Made by a program: the position numbers and the translations under genes
Assembly (NCBI GenBank): GCA_946406115.1
Contig: OX291561.1
Location: 5,944,273 to 6,008,272 of the forward strand
Reading direction: 5' to 3'
Length of the DNA: 64,000 bases
From: Apoda limacodes
Lineage: Eukaryota > Arthropoda > Insecta > Lepidoptera > Limacodidae
Shown here: one piece after another, positions 12,861 to 24,689 of the stretch
How the letters are laid out: every line of letters begins with the position of its first letter
Numbering within the stretch: the first letter of the stretch is position 1
Notes under the pieces: generated by a model
What the model saw: the letters and a program-made list of their open reading frames with translations, nothing else
Database searches by the model: none
Told to the model about the DNA's origin: nothing

Positions 12861-14485
12861 TCATTTTATATAGTATCCATAAGTATAAACTTCATGTTCA
12901 TGTATTGTTTTTGAATATGACTTCGATGGATCAGGGTCACATGAGGTGACGGGTTTTAAAAGAGCTTCAAAGTCTGCATATATTACAAAAGGTAATTTTA
13001 ATTTTCTTTGAAACTTATCAAAATAGATTTCATCATTATTTGTTTTCCGATTAAACCAATTTTTTCCTTTTTTATGAATTCCTGGTAATTCAGTAACAAT
13101 ATGAGCACAGTCATGTTTTTGGTGATTAATTAAATTAACTTTAGATTTAAAATATAAAAGGCAGCCATCACAGATATGAATAGCATTATTTCGATTTGTT
13201 ATTTGTTTACTTACCAAGCGTGATAATTTTTTTATAAAACAATAATGATCATTTGAACCATTGTTTAAAAATAATAAGTTAATGTGTAATTCTTTACGAC
13301 ATTTTGTAAAATATAATGGTCCAACGATGATATTACATTTTTTTTCTTTGTTAAAATCTAATCCGAAAACATTGATACTAATGTTATTCTGTTTTTCTAC
13401 CTTGGGTATATCCGATAATTTGATCGGGAACTGTATATTAATAAACTTTAGTCTATTTTGATTCCTCAAGTATGATGATACCCTTTCGGAATTTTTGTAT
13501 ACAGGATATAGTGCGGATAGTAAAGCCCACTTAAAACATTGTTGATCGTTATTTTTTACATTTATGACTGCTTTTTTACGCTTAATATCTAAAGGTAATT
13601 CAATAAACGAAGACCCCCCGTAAGGGATTGAACTTATTAACATTCATTTCTAAGAACTGAATTTTTTGTAAAGTCCATCCACTATCTTTTGTTTCGAAAT
13701 CACGCATTTTATTTTTAATGTCTTCGCTTAAAGTTTCTAAATAATTTTCTAATTCGTCTCCTAAAGAAATAGTCCAATTTTTTGTTTGAAAATCGAAAGA
13801 ATTTTTTAAATCTTTTGTTTCCTGTTCAAAATCTGCATGAATAATAAAATTAACTTTAACAATAGTTAACTCTTTTAAACATTCCTGAATAAGAAATATT
13901 ATCGAATCTTTAATTGATGCTATGAATACTTCAGGAGTTTGTATTTTAAGTGACTCATCAGCTTTAGGTGATACAATTCTATACGTTAAGACCCGAGACC
14001 CAAAAGCAACTGATATAACAGAGACATTATGTAAATTATGATAACGAATAAGACATTTCACTTTGTGTTCCTTAGATCGTAAGTGCTGAGCATAGAATCT
14101 TTGGCTAACTTGTAAATCACATATTTGACACATAACATTCTGTCTATGTGTTGTATTGGAAGATGATGACGTCGATGCTTGTTGTAAATCTTCAACACTA
14201 ATATCAGCTTGCCTCTTCAAACCTCGACCGACTTGAATTGAAGATTTTCTGTAGGTATAACATGCTTATGTTAATATAAGAACACAAATATGTAACATAA
14301 AATTTAAATAAGTTTAGTTAGAATGTATACCTGAATGCTTCCTCAACTTCTGTACAGATGTTAAACAGTGAAGTGTCATAATACGGATTTTCCAGAGCAT
14401 TATCTTCATAATTCTCACACGCTCTCATTAGTTCTTTTTCTTCTTCTTCAATAACATTTTGAAAAACAACACTTTCTACTGACAT
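12861..14485 (-). pseudogene. Polinton polymerase B N-terminal fragment, array copy 5
   Basis: As 1733-3357 with a +11,128 shift: exon 1 14331-14485, intron 14249-14330, frameshift at C-run 13614-13619, stop at 12861. Confidence 0.85.
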
Positions 14486-14661
14486 GGTGGAAATAAACCA
14501 GTTTAGCTTTGCTTGTATTGTTCGATTTTTCTCTTATATATACAAGTCGATAAGGTGATTAATATATTAGTTGATGGTTAATTAATAGTTGATCGTTACT
14601 AATTAGATACTCATAATTTTTTTTAACGATGGTTCCTATAAATTAATTTAGCTATTAGAGA

Positions 14662-15363
14662 TTACTTTTTAAAAAAGTATTTTTTACAGTTATTGGTTTC
14701 TGCTATTTGCTTTGTGATATCAAATATGATACCCTTCGTTTGCTCATATTTTTCATCTTTTGTATCCGTATAATATTTGATCCTCACTTCTGAGTGTTTC
14801 CAATGTTCATCAACTGGTACTTTTTTCAATTTTATGAGGTCATACACCTCTATTTTCAACATATGTGTAGCATGAGCCCCATCATCATTATTAGTAGACA
14901 AGTATGTGACGCCAGGGATACTATCTTTTGAAGTTCTCGCCACTGTAGAGCTGAGTTATTTTTCTTCTGATTGGTCCCCTCAAAGAATGAGTCGATACTA
15001 TTTCGACGAGACCGTTTGAGCTTTATTGTTTTTAAGGCTTTCTCAGTCGATTGCTCATCCTCCGATGTAGCGTAGTAGTAATGCTTGAACGTGTTTTCTT
15101 CCATTACGTTAAATGTTGAATTCTGTAATAAAATAAGCCTATGCTTTAAAAACATATTTGTATAATAATTTGAATCAAAAATTTGTCTACAGTAAAAACC
15201 TAAACAAAATTGGTTTAAGTAATAGACATTCAAACAAACAGATTATTTTTCAGGGTCTGTAATATATAATAAATATAGATAAAGAATTATAAAGCAAAAA
15301 AACACATACCTCCATAGCTTTTTTGAAGTAAATAGAACCAGCCTCAGTATCACACAGGATGAA
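14662..15363 (-). pseudogene. Unrecognised gene X, array copy 6
   Basis: As 752-1453 with a +13,910 shift. This is the last copy, in the unit that is cut off at 16072. Confidence 0.5.
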
Positions 15364-15642
15364 TTAAATCACTTGATGATAAATTTTAACTCGAATACTA
15401 TGGACTAGTGTTTATGGATCCTGGTTTCAATACATGCAACGATATTAAATAGCCCTTCACACATAATATAATTGCGATTGTCTAATAGATTCCTTCTCTT
15501 CATTAGTTAATGGAAGTGGACATTTTTAAAAACAATTTATCCTATGTATATTGCTAATATCTTTGTAAATGCTTTCCATAAACATTTTTGCACAATTAGG
15601 CCCTGTGTATGTTCTGTATGTAGACAGCTTATCATCATACGA

Positions 15643-16072
15643 TCATTTTATATAGTATCCATAAGTATAAACTTCATGTTCATGTATTGTTTTTGAATAT
15701 GACTTCGATGGATCAGGGTCACATGAGGTGACGGGTTTTAAAAGAGCTTCAAAGTCTGCATATATTACAAAAGGTAATTTTAATTTTCTTTGAAACTTAT
15801 CAAAATAGATTTCATCATTATTTGTTTTCCGATTAAACCAATTTTTTCCTTTTTTATGAATTCCTGGTAATTCAGTAACAATATGAGCACAGTCATGTTT
15901 TTGGTGATTAATTAAATTAACTTTAGATTTAAAATATAAAAGGCAGCCATCACAGATATGAATAGCATTATTTCGATTTGTTATTTGTTTACTTACCAAG
16001 CGTGATAATTTTTTTATAAAACAATAATGATCATTTGAACCATTGTTTAAAAATAATAAGTTAATGTGTAAT
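15643..16072 (-). pseudogene. Polinton polymerase B fragment, last array copy, truncated at its 5' side
   Basis: The 3' part of the polymerase fragment (Cys/His cluster and ExoI YADFEA) is present. The upstream part is replaced at 16072 by a non-LTR retrotransposon. The two parts happen to be in one open frame of 234 codons (15643-16347). Confidence 0.8.
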
Positions 16073-16347
16073 ATCCTCCAACAGCAGATATCCTCCCGGA
16101 CGAACATAAATACACCGGCACGACTCATAAAATTGTGTTCAAGTTTGTAGCCGGGATAGTGCAGGTATGATGTGTCGGCCGGGCAGAATATCTGCGTCTC
16201 CGTTAGAAAAAGAATGGTCGGCTGCGCGGTCTCGATATGGTGGTGGACTGCGTTAAGATTTGCGTGAATACCCCTGATGTTGTGAAAATCCACATTATAT
16301 GTGGATGAAATAGCCGCTGTACAAACTCTTTTCTTTTTCGTTCTCAT
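16073..16347 (-). pseudogene. Non-LTR retrotransposon APE-type endonuclease, N-terminal fragment
   Basis: Starting at ATG 16347, about 90 codons resemble the beginning of the endonuclease/exonuclease/phosphatase domain at the start of non-LTR ORF2. The features seen are a HNIRG segment, FLTETQI carrying the catalytic Glu, then PGYKLEHN and RAGVFMFVRE. The enzyme would nick target DNA. It is cut at the junction with the Polinton array, so the rest of the endonuclease and all of the reverse transcriptase are missing. The clade cannot be fixed from this piece; CR1/Jockey-like is likely. Confidence 0.75.
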
Positions 16348-16740
16348 GGCTATAATATATAAAAAAAGTTACTAAGACTAAGGATGATGAATCACTGCAC
16401 AGACAGCTTAAAGGACAAAAGGTGCGGTTCTACTACTGCCGAAGCTCGCCACAGATGATACGGTTGCTGGCACGGCGGGCGGAAGGGCCCCTGATCCCCC
16501 TTTGTTGTAGTAGCCGGGTTCACTCCGGTCTCCTTCTCCGGCACGACTTCCACTTCAGATACTTTACACAGGCTGGCGGATCAGCCTCCCAGGGCGGAGA
16601 TTAAGTGATCCCTGGGTTCGGGATCCCGTTCAACCTGCGGGTGGCCAGCGGTCAGCCGTTTCATCAGGTCTCCCTGACCGCCGAACCAGCACGCCAAGGT
16701 GTCCGAGTGTAATGGCCATGGCAGACGAGGTAATATGGCC
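16348..16740 (-). mobile_element. 5' leader of the non-LTR fragment
   Basis: A GC-rich stretch, unlike its AT-rich neighbours, ends abruptly near 16740 and lies directly upstream of the endonuclease start at 16347. It reads as the 5' untranslated leader of the same element. A short open stretch (16581-16740) continues in frame into the pogo remnant but is probably accidental. Confidence 0.4.
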
Positions 16741-17140
16741 ATTTCCTTAATTCTAATTATAATATAGTTTTTGCCCTTAATTCTTGTTTTTTGACAGCCT
16801 TTTTTCGAGCACATGTCTTCAAAATCAGTGCAATCCTCATGTACCCAAAACTGGCACACCGTGCATTGAAGCCAGTCCTCGAAGAGAAGAGTTTCATAAT
16901 AATTTTCTCTACACCCGCGACAATCATGTCTTTCAATTAACTTCTTTTTAATATTCTGATTTACTATCATTTTTAATGGGAAGTCGTCACTGCTATCAGA
17001 TAGTCTTCGGATAGCTTATCTTTTATTAACGCGCTGAACAATATTCTTTTTTGTTTCATTTTTGTCAGATTTTGTAGTTTTTTCTTTTTTACATGTTTTT
17101 CTGCAGCACATTTTCTGGCATTGATATGTTCTTCCGAAGT
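16741..17140 (-). pseudogene. pogo-type transposase, C-terminal tail with PHD-like zinc finger
   Basis: A lysine-rich segment (about 17140-16985) is followed by a Cys/His cluster, C-x2-C...EDWLQC-x2-C-x2-W-x-H-x2-C (16960-16790). The same layout ends the intact transposase at 43790-45772. Stops separate the basic and finger parts, and the DDE domain is absent. It is inferred to be a 3' remnant of a pogo/Tigger-like element. Confidence 0.55.
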
Positions 17141-17567
17141 TGTCATAAATCAAATCAGAGAAGTATCCCGTCTAAATATAATCCCTCCGTCTGCGCTTCC
17201 CGCGGGATTACCGCTCAAGAGCTTGTTGACCACAAGCTGTGGTGATCACCACCGTGGTTGACGTGGCCATCTACCGATTGGCGGCACAAATTAATAACTC
17301 GCCCGAATTAATCTATACCCGGAATGAAAAGAGTCTTAGCTCACTCATTAGCTCACTCACAGTCCAATGAGTCATGAAGTCTGGTTTCGACCGCTGAATA
17401 CGCTGCACCGACAAACTGGACGCTACGACCGTAACAAGTTACAGTGAGGTACTTATCTACCCCCCGTTTTACTTTGTTCCGTTTAATTAACTTATTTATC
17501 CTCGTTATCTTTATTCATTCCTTCACATTCTTTCTTTGCCCATTATTTTTATATTTTTAAATTTAAA
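17141..17567. other. Intergenic, probable leader of the plus-strand gag fragment
   Basis: No gene is visible. The sequence becomes more GC-rich at 17180-17460 and directly precedes a retroviral-like gag fragment, so it may be LTR or leader sequence. I cannot define LTR edges. Confidence 0.25.
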
Positions 17568-17968
17568 ATGTTGAAGTGCGAAGCCGCGTTTACCGCGCAA
17601 TATAATATTTATACTGATGTCCGCGACGCAATCCGAGTTATCAAAACCCCGACCGCGATTGCCATCTTAGAAGGGATTTTCTACTGGCATTTTGCCACGT
17701 TGGAAGCCGCCTACACAGACATAATCTCGGGGATACCGACCTCGACAACTACCATACCCAGTTTTCGGAGATTCATAGCTTCATGCTGGACATGGAGGTG
17801 AAGAATGCCATGCATTTAACCGAAACCATCGTAAAACCCTCCGAACTAATTACGGTCACCACCGACGAGCCCATCATCCCGACACATCCCGAAGACCGCT
17901 ACAGAAACCGCCAACACCTCTCTCCGCCTCCGATTTGCGGAAACAATTGGAGGTCTCACCAAGATTAG
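17568..17968 (+). pseudogene. LTR-retrotransposon gag fragment, plus strand
   Basis: Two overlapping open stretches in different frames (17568-17801 and 17783-17968) read like the N-terminal part of an insect BEL/Pao gag polyprotein: a helical leader, then a Pro/Thr-rich linker. The frame shifts near 17790. It runs into another gag fragment in the opposite direction (18045-18952), so the two meet tail to tail. Assignment is by general resemblance only. Confidence 0.35.
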
Positions 17969-18044
17969 GTGGGATCATCCTGAAGCCCGATTCTCCGCAA
18001 CATTTGGACGTCCCACTGAGATGTATTGGTTCAGTGAATTTAAA

Positions 18045-18952
18045 TCACTTGGAGCGCGGTTGTAATGTTATCGGACGGGGCGGTGGATTCGTAATCTGGA
18101 TGAGCCGGCATTGGTCATCGAGTAACTCCATTAGTTGGTCAAATGTCGGTAGGGATTTAGTCGCGGCGAAGCCATATTTAGACTCATAAGCGGTTCTTAT
18201 TCGGTTCGGCAGTTTTTTAAGTGCTATCTGAAGCAATAAATATGACCAACTATCGGTCGGTAATCCTAGTTGCTTGAGCGCGTGGGTGGCTTCAAGCAAC
18301 GGATCTTACAAGTCGGTCCTCAGTCCTTGTCCACTGCTGGGTATAGGCGGCAAGTCTAGAATTTGATCGACATAAGTGTCGATAAACTCGCGATTTGTGT
18401 GGTAACGATCTCATAAGATGAACCACACGGTATCATATGCGGCCTCGTCAACTGGCAGATGACGTACCAATGCCAGTCACCAGTTAAGCTGGTCCGCAGG
18501 TAATATTGTTTTTGGGCCACTGGGAGCCCAGACTTCTGATGGACCAGTGACAAGAATAGATCTTGGTACGTCAACCACTCGCTGAGATTACCGTTGAATT
18601 GCGGGAGGAAAATAGGCGGTAGGTATGCGGGGCTACTCGTGGACGGCATCGGTTGGGTAGGTTTCGTTTGATCGGATGTCGGAGATGGGTCGGTCGCGGA
18701 ATCGATCTCGAACATGTGGCTGTTCATCAGGCTGTACATTTCGCGGTTTGTTTCAAGGTCCTCCATCCCGGAGGCAGCGATTTCAAAATAGGCCTCGGTG
18801 AAAGTTTTGAAATGGGACTCATAGTGTCGCTTGAGTACACTGGCCGAGACGGAAGGCTCATTGCCTTTGTATTTGTTATAAATGTCCGCCAGGACATGTG
18901 ATTTCGCGGTGAAAGTGGCAACGGGGGTCGGGACTTTCGCAGTAACGGACAT
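18045..18952 (-). pseudogene. BEL/Pao-type gag (DUF1759-like), frameshifted
   Basis: From ATG 18952, 198 codons cover an N-terminal helical region, a Pro/Ser/Thr linker and the hallmark LPQFNGNLSEW...F...L...K.YYLR segment of Pao-type gag (DUF1759). A second frame (18299-18045) continues with a helical capsid-like segment, so there is a frameshift between about 18300 and 18360. Gag would form the particle of the retrotransposon. Protease and polymerase are missing. An LTR-like region with a TATA box and a primer-binding-like site lies upstream (19103-19390), in the right order. Confidence 0.75.
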
Positions 18953-19102
18953 ATTTTAGAATTAATTCGGTTTCAAAATTTAACGGTCAAATTAATTAAA
19001 TAAAGGCGGGTAGGAAGTACGATATAGGAGTACCGTTTGCACGTATTCTAAGCTTCACACACGACACTTCTTCACTTTTAGCACTCTATTCTATGTATCA
19101 CT

Positions 19103-19123
19103 TCTGATCCCAATCACGGTGGG
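19103..19123 (-). promoter_or_regulatory. Possible primer-binding site of the BEL/Pao element
   Basis: The minus strand reads TGGCGCTCCCACCGTGATT directly after the LTR-like region and before gag. It begins with the TGG expected from pairing to a tRNA 3' CCA. The tRNA is not identified. Confidence 0.4.
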
Positions 19124-19390
19124 AGCGCCAAAATATTCGACACGGGAGCGGGCGGCCCTCAAGACAAAAAAGACACTTACCTCGGGAAATTTATATAAAG
19201 CGGGCTTATATGGGGCGCGGTGCGTTCTTGACTGGCGAGCGACTCGTCATGCAGCGTCGGCGGGCACTCGGATCGGATGTAGCGGCGGATGGCAGCGCAC
19301 GCGTTGAGGTGGCGTCGAGACGTCTTAAGGCGCCCCGACGGTTAACATGCCGAGTGTAGCAAGGCTTACTCGGCGTCGTCGTGTGCGACA
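19124..19390 (-). repeat. LTR-like region with TATA box (BEL/Pao fragment)
   Basis: A GC-rich stretch with TATATAAA on the minus strand at about 19191-19198 sits upstream of the primer-binding-like site and gag. That is the arrangement of a 5' LTR. No second copy is in the window, so the outer edge is a guess. Confidence 0.4.
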
Positions 19391-19505
19391 AGGGTCCATG
19401 CAATAGTCGGTACGGAGGATCGGAATGTATGGAATGTATTTTTGAGACGGGAAAAGCGGTAGGAATTCACGGAACAGAAGTCAAAAGTGTTCCAACCTGT
19501 TTTTC

Positions 19506-20560
19506 CTATTTACAGGCTTCAATTAGTTTATGTGGAATAAGTGTAATTTCCTGTAAAATTCGAGATGGGGTGTAATCTGGATCGTCAATGGATGGATGCT
19601 TTTGTAAAGTGATTCGCATTGCAACGTTTGACACAATGGGAGTGTTCAACGAGGATTCGGTGCCATTATGAATTCTTAGCACATTAGAACAACCTGCAAT
19701 AGGTGCATCGTCCTTATCCTCCACTGTGGATGTAGTTTGCAGATCGCTACAGTAGCGATAACTACTTGAAGTATTAGACTTAGTACCTGCTGATTCTTGC
19801 ATACACGCATATTCTGGCACGGCTGCTGGATTAAGAGTATACACTCCCGTTGCTCTAAAGCCAGAAATGACATTTTCCGCCGACGCTGCTTTTCCCCAAG
19901 CCCTGTCAAGCAAAGCTCCGAGAGAGTCTCGTTATGCGACGTCCAAGTTTTGATTTAGCCAGAGTCTACACTGTTTATAGAAGTGGGGTTTTAAAGATTT
20001 GAATATGGCACAATCTAAAGGCTGCAGATAATGCGACGTATGGCTCGGCATTGATATCAAAATAATGTCAGTCTGATTTGCATATTCCAACATTTCCACG
20101 GAACTGCGATGAGTAGAATGGCCATCTAGCAGAAGAACAACTTTTCCCTCTGGTTATCTTGGAACAAAGTGTGTTTTTAACCATACCAAGAATATCTTTG
20201 AAGTTATGTATGCTGATATTTGAGACATCAACAGTTTTGATCCTGGTGGATCCCACCTTCAAAATCTGGTTTCTTGTTTTGCCCTTCATTATACAAGCAG
20301 GTGGCAAGAAAGTACCTTCAGCATTACAGCAAGCTATAATAGTTATCGTCTTCCCTTTTTCAGTGGAAGTAATTGTGGAAACCGCCTTAGCACCCTTGTT
20401 CTGGACTATTTAGCTGCAGACCTGATTCACCCATGTTAAGCACGCAATTTGGTGGTTATACCTCATTGTCATTACTACGCTTTCAAGAAGTCGGAAATAT
20501 TCGTTCACTTCTGTTTTACTCATCGCGTTGGTTCTAGCCAAGGAAACCCCTTCTGATTTT
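19506..20560 (-). pseudogene. pogo/Tigger-like DDE transposase remnant
   Basis: Broken minus-strand pieces of a DDE superfamily endonuclease (DDE_1). About 20300-20070 holds the region before and around the second catalytic Asp. About 20070-19930 reads like the SHxLQPLD segment. 19913-19506 holds the C-terminal ISGFRATGVYTLNP block followed by a Ser/Thr-rich tail. Frames change several times, so it is inactive. It differs from the intact transposase at 43790-45772. Confidence 0.7.
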
Positions 20561-20624
20561 TGTAATGTAATATCTTCCTGTCTGTAATTGTTTTTATAAA
20601 TAATAATTGTTTTTTAGTTAAAAT

Positions 20625-20905
20625 CTAACTTCCATCAGGCTTAGAGATTTGCGCTGCAAGTCTTCGAAATGAACGGATATGTTCCAGATTTTTTTCTACC
20701 ACCTGCAACTTTAAATCTCTAACTCTGCGATTATATTCTAGTTTTTCTTCTTCTCTCAATTGCATTTCCCATACTTTCTTAATTTGAACTAATGTTTGCT
20801 GGTCTATTTCCAATTGTACCTTTGAAATCTCGTTCTGGATAGCGACTAACTCCAGGTTTTCTTCTTCTAATGAATTAAATTTTTCCAATACACATGTCTT
20901 TTAGA
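20625..20905 (-). pseudogene. C-terminal coiled coil of a Harbinger-type Myb/SANT-like protein
   Basis: About 87 codons from 20888 form a Glu/Lys/Leu-rich helix of the kind that ends the zeste/Myb-like DNA-binding partner of Harbinger transposases. The tandem repeats to the right carry pieces of the same gene, including the exon that lies just upstream of this one in that family. No DNA-binding domain is in the window. Confidence 0.5.
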
Positions 20906-20945
20906 ATGTTTCTTACTGCTTTGTGCTGAAATTAAATTGTTTGTA

Positions 20946-23600
20946 TGACAAAAAAAAATAGAAATACACAGGACCACCTTAATTGTTTCTAATAAAATAA
21001 TTTATTTTTAGTTATCCATTCTCTTTATTTCAAGCATCTTCATAAATTTTCATACTTTACCAGTAGCAATTAATATATTTACATACTAATTAGTACACTT
21101 TTTTTTTAATATTTTTTACTAAACCAAAGTCAAACTTGCAGCATTTTTTTTCAGGAAATAATTATTTATGCTGTTTTTGTAGTGAAAAATTTGCAACTTA
21201 CGAGTAATAGTGAGAAGTGGGACAATACTTCTTTTTATATTAGTTCTATTACTTTAAAAAACTTAGTTTTCTTCACAGCATCAAACACTTTAACATTTTC
21301 AACTATTGATTGCGCTCGAGGTGTGAAATTAACTATTTCAATTGGTAAATTTCTTGAGAAGCCATTAAATGGGCATCCCCATCATAAATAGTATGCATGC
21401 CGTCAATGGTTGACCCAATCAAATTTTTGACATTTTCTAAAATAGGGTCAACATCAGGCTTCTTTGATGGACCACCACCTGTGCAAAAATACTTTCTTAC
21501 TTTGAACTAATGTTTGTTGGTCTATTTCCAATTGTATCTTTGAAATCTCGTTCTGGATAGCGAATAACTCCAGGTTTTCTTACTGCTTTGTGCTGAAAAT
21601 GAAATTGTTTGTATAACAAAAAAAAAATAGAAATACACAGGACCACCTTTATTGTTTCTAATAAAATAATTTAATTATATATCCATTCTCTTTATTTCAA
21701 GCCTCTTCATAAATTTTCATACTTCACCAGTAGCAATTAATTTATTTACATACTAATTAGTAAACTTTTTTTGCTTTAATATTTTTTACGAAACCAAAGT
21801 CAAACTTGCAGCATTTTTTTTCAGGAAATAAATATTTATGCTGTTTTTGTGGTGAAAAATTTGCAACTTACGAGTAATAGTGAGAAGTGGGACAATCTTT
21901 CTTTTTATATTAGTTCTATTACTGTAAAAAACTTAGTTTTCTTCACAGCATCAAACACTTTAACATTTTCAACTATTGATTGCGCTCGAGGTGTGAAATT
22001 AACTATTTCAATTGGTAAATTTCTTGAGAAGCCATTAAATGGGCATCCCCATCATAAATAGTATGCATGCCGTCAATGGTTGACCCAATCAAATTTTTGA
22101 CATTTTCTAAAATAGGGTCAACATCAGGCTTCTTTGATGGACCACCACCTGTGCAAAAATACTTTCTTACTTTGAACTAATGTTTGTTGGTCTATTTCCA
22201 ATTGTATCTTTGAAATCTCGTTCTGGATAGCGAATAACTCCAGGTTTTCTTCTGCTAATGAATTAAATTTTTCCAATACTCATGTCTTTTAGAAGGTTTC
22301 TTACTGCTTTGTGCTGAAAATGAAATTGTTTGTATAACAAAAAAAAAATAGAAATACACAGGACCACCTTTATTGTTTCTAATAAAATAATTTAATTATA
22401 TATCCATTCTCTTCATTTCAAGCATCTTCATAAATTTTCATACTTCACCAGTAGCAATTAATTTATTTACATACTAATTAGTAAACTTTTTTTGCTTTAA
22501 TATTTTTTACGAAACCAAAGTCAAACTTGCAGCATTTTTTTTCAGGAAATAAATATTTATGCTGTTTTTGTGGTGAAAAATTTGCAACTAACGAGTTATA
22601 GTGAGAAGTGGGACAATCCTTCTTTTTATATTAGTTCTATTACTGTAAAAAACTTAGTTTTCTTCACATCATCAAACACTTTAACATTTTCAACTATTGA
22701 TTGCGCTCGAGGTGTGAAATTAACTATTTCAATTGGTAAATTTCTTGAGAAGCCATTAAATGGGCATCCCCATCATAAATAGTATGCATGCCGTCAATGG
22801 TTGACCCAATCAAATTTTTGACATTTTCTAAAACAGGGTCAACATCAGGCTTCTTTGATGGACCACCACCTGTGCAAAAATACTTTCTTACTTTGAACTA
22901 GTGTTTGTTGGTCTATTTCCAATTGTACCTTTGAAATCTCGTTCTGGATAGCGATTAACTCCAGGTTTTCTTCTGCTAATGAATTAAATTTTTCCAATAC
23001 TCATGTCTTTTAGAAGGTTTCTTACTGCTTTGTGCTGAAAATGAATATGTTTGTATGACAAAAAAAAATAGAAATACACAGGACCACCTTTATTGTTTCT
23101 AATAAAATAATTTAATTATATATCCATTCTCTTTATTTCAAGCATCTTCATAAATTTTCATACTTCACCAGTAGCAATTAATTTATTTACATACTAATTA
23201 GTAAACTTTTTTTGCTTTAATATTTTTTACGAAACCAAAGTCAAACTTGCAGCATTTTTTTTCAGGAAATAAATATTTATGCTGTTTTTGTGGTGAAAAA
23301 TTTGCAACTAACGAGTTATAGTGAGAAGTGGGACAATCTTTCTTTTTATATTAGTTCTATTACTGTAAAAAACTTAGTTTTCTTTACATCATCAAACACT
23401 GTAACATTTTCAACTATTGATTGCGCTCGAGGTGTGAAATTAACTACTTCAATTGGTAAATTTCCTGAGAAGCCATTAAATTGGCATCCCCATCATAAAT
23501 AGTATGCATGCCGTCAATGGTTGACCCAATCAAATTTTTGACATTTTCTAAAACAGGGTCATCATTAGGCTTCTTTGATAGACCACCACCTGTCCAAAAT
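20946..23600 (-). repeat. About four tandem copies of a 720-bp unit carrying a Myb-like exon
   Basis: Corresponding bases lie at 21182, 21852, 22573 and 23293, so the period is about 720 bp. The first interval is 51 bp shorter because a small segment is missing. On the minus strand each unit contains an exon that starts at a CAG acceptor (for example 21478) and reads GGGPSKKPDVDPILENV, then IDGMHTIYDGD. This is the conserved middle of Harbinger-associated Myb/SANT-like proteins. Each unit also contains a broken piece of the coiled-coil exon. Copies differ by a few percent. No copy encodes a full protein. Confidence 0.8.
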
Positions 23601-24689
23601 GTCTACAATGTATGGTTTTTGTATTAAATAGGTATTCACTTGCTCGATAGGTATATTATATGACAATAAATTTGTTACTGAAATGCTTCCTGATAGTTTT
23701 ATCTCAGATTCTATTTAACTCGAGTAAGTCATTATATTTGAAAGTAATATCAATGTCTGCTATCAGATTTTGGAGACAAAGTTTACTAATAATAAAAAAA
23801 TCGAGTATCGTTTGGAATTACCGTGACCCAAATCTTTGACTTTTTTTTTTTTTTAAATAAAGTGACTGACATCATATGGACCATATTGTGCATTGTGCAA
23901 AATAATTAGTGCCTATGTAGTAAAGTTCCTATAATATATAGGTACTTGACTACTGGTCACATACCTGTGTATAATAAATCTTTTTTTTTATTTTATTGTC
24001 ATGTTTCTTAGCTTCTTTTATAATGTTTTTGAATATATCTTGGCATAAACTTTCAGGTGCACCAACAGACTCCGATATTTCTTGGCAATTGTTGGTGCCG
24101 TGTTCCTTGACGTTTTCTATTAGTATTTCTCTATTAATTGCAATTATAAATATTGATCACAAAAATGTTATATTTTGAAAACAGTGGCATATTATTCAAA
24201 GTAAACATAATTACTATAAAATTGGAGTTAATTGTTCAAATACCATAAGTTACTTTCATTGGACATGGGCCTACAAAAAGTCTGTTCTCTTTGAATTTAA
24301 TGATGTGATATTAATTGATATATCTGATGGTTCAAGGATGGGTAGAAGTAATAGACCGGGAGGCAGTGACACAAAATATTGGGTCATTTGTGCCAGTATG
24401 GCGGTTCTTCAGGGGTCTACGTAATGACGAAAATAAAAATGATGGTCATAGCGCTACCGGCGGCCCAATCGTGTGGGCGTTAGTCAAACGTTTTGGATAA
24501 ATTACGAATGTCGAACGATTTGTTCCACAAAAATCCTTGTATTTTCCGATAGTCCATAAAAAAAGTAGGCGGTAGCGTCATGCCATACTTCTTCGGTGTG
24601 CCGCCATGCCGATGCGAACACATTATTTAAAAAAAAAAAAACAATTCAACCATTTGTAACAAGCTAATTTTTGCACAACTAATAATCTT
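23601..24689. other. No gene recognised
   Basis: AT-rich sequence with short open stretches only. Near 24000-24170 the minus strand reads about 45 residues without a stop but matches nothing I know. Poly-A runs near 24628 hint at an old retroposed end. Confidence 0.4.

Larger units (their letters stand above)
1..16072. repeat. Tandem array of a 2,782-bp Polinton-derived unit, about 5.8 copies
   Basis: The same sequence recurs with a period of exactly 2,782 bp, so copies start at 1, 2783, 5565, 8347, 11129 and 13911. The last is cut off at 16072. By eye I see only about five single-base differences: 1605 G for A, 5578 A for G, 6177 T for C, 8499 C for T and 10238 G for A. Each unit holds a minus-strand Polinton polymerase fragment, its TATA-bearing upstream region, and a second spliced minus-strand gene of unknown function. 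The left end lies outside the window. Near-identity means very recent amplification, ongoing homogenisation, or an assembly error; sequence alone cannot decide between these. Confidence 0.95.

Noticed and set aside
21182..23502. 70-codon plus-strand frames in each 720-bp unit
   Set aside because: They are antisense to the Myb-like exon region, and repetition alone explains their recurrence.
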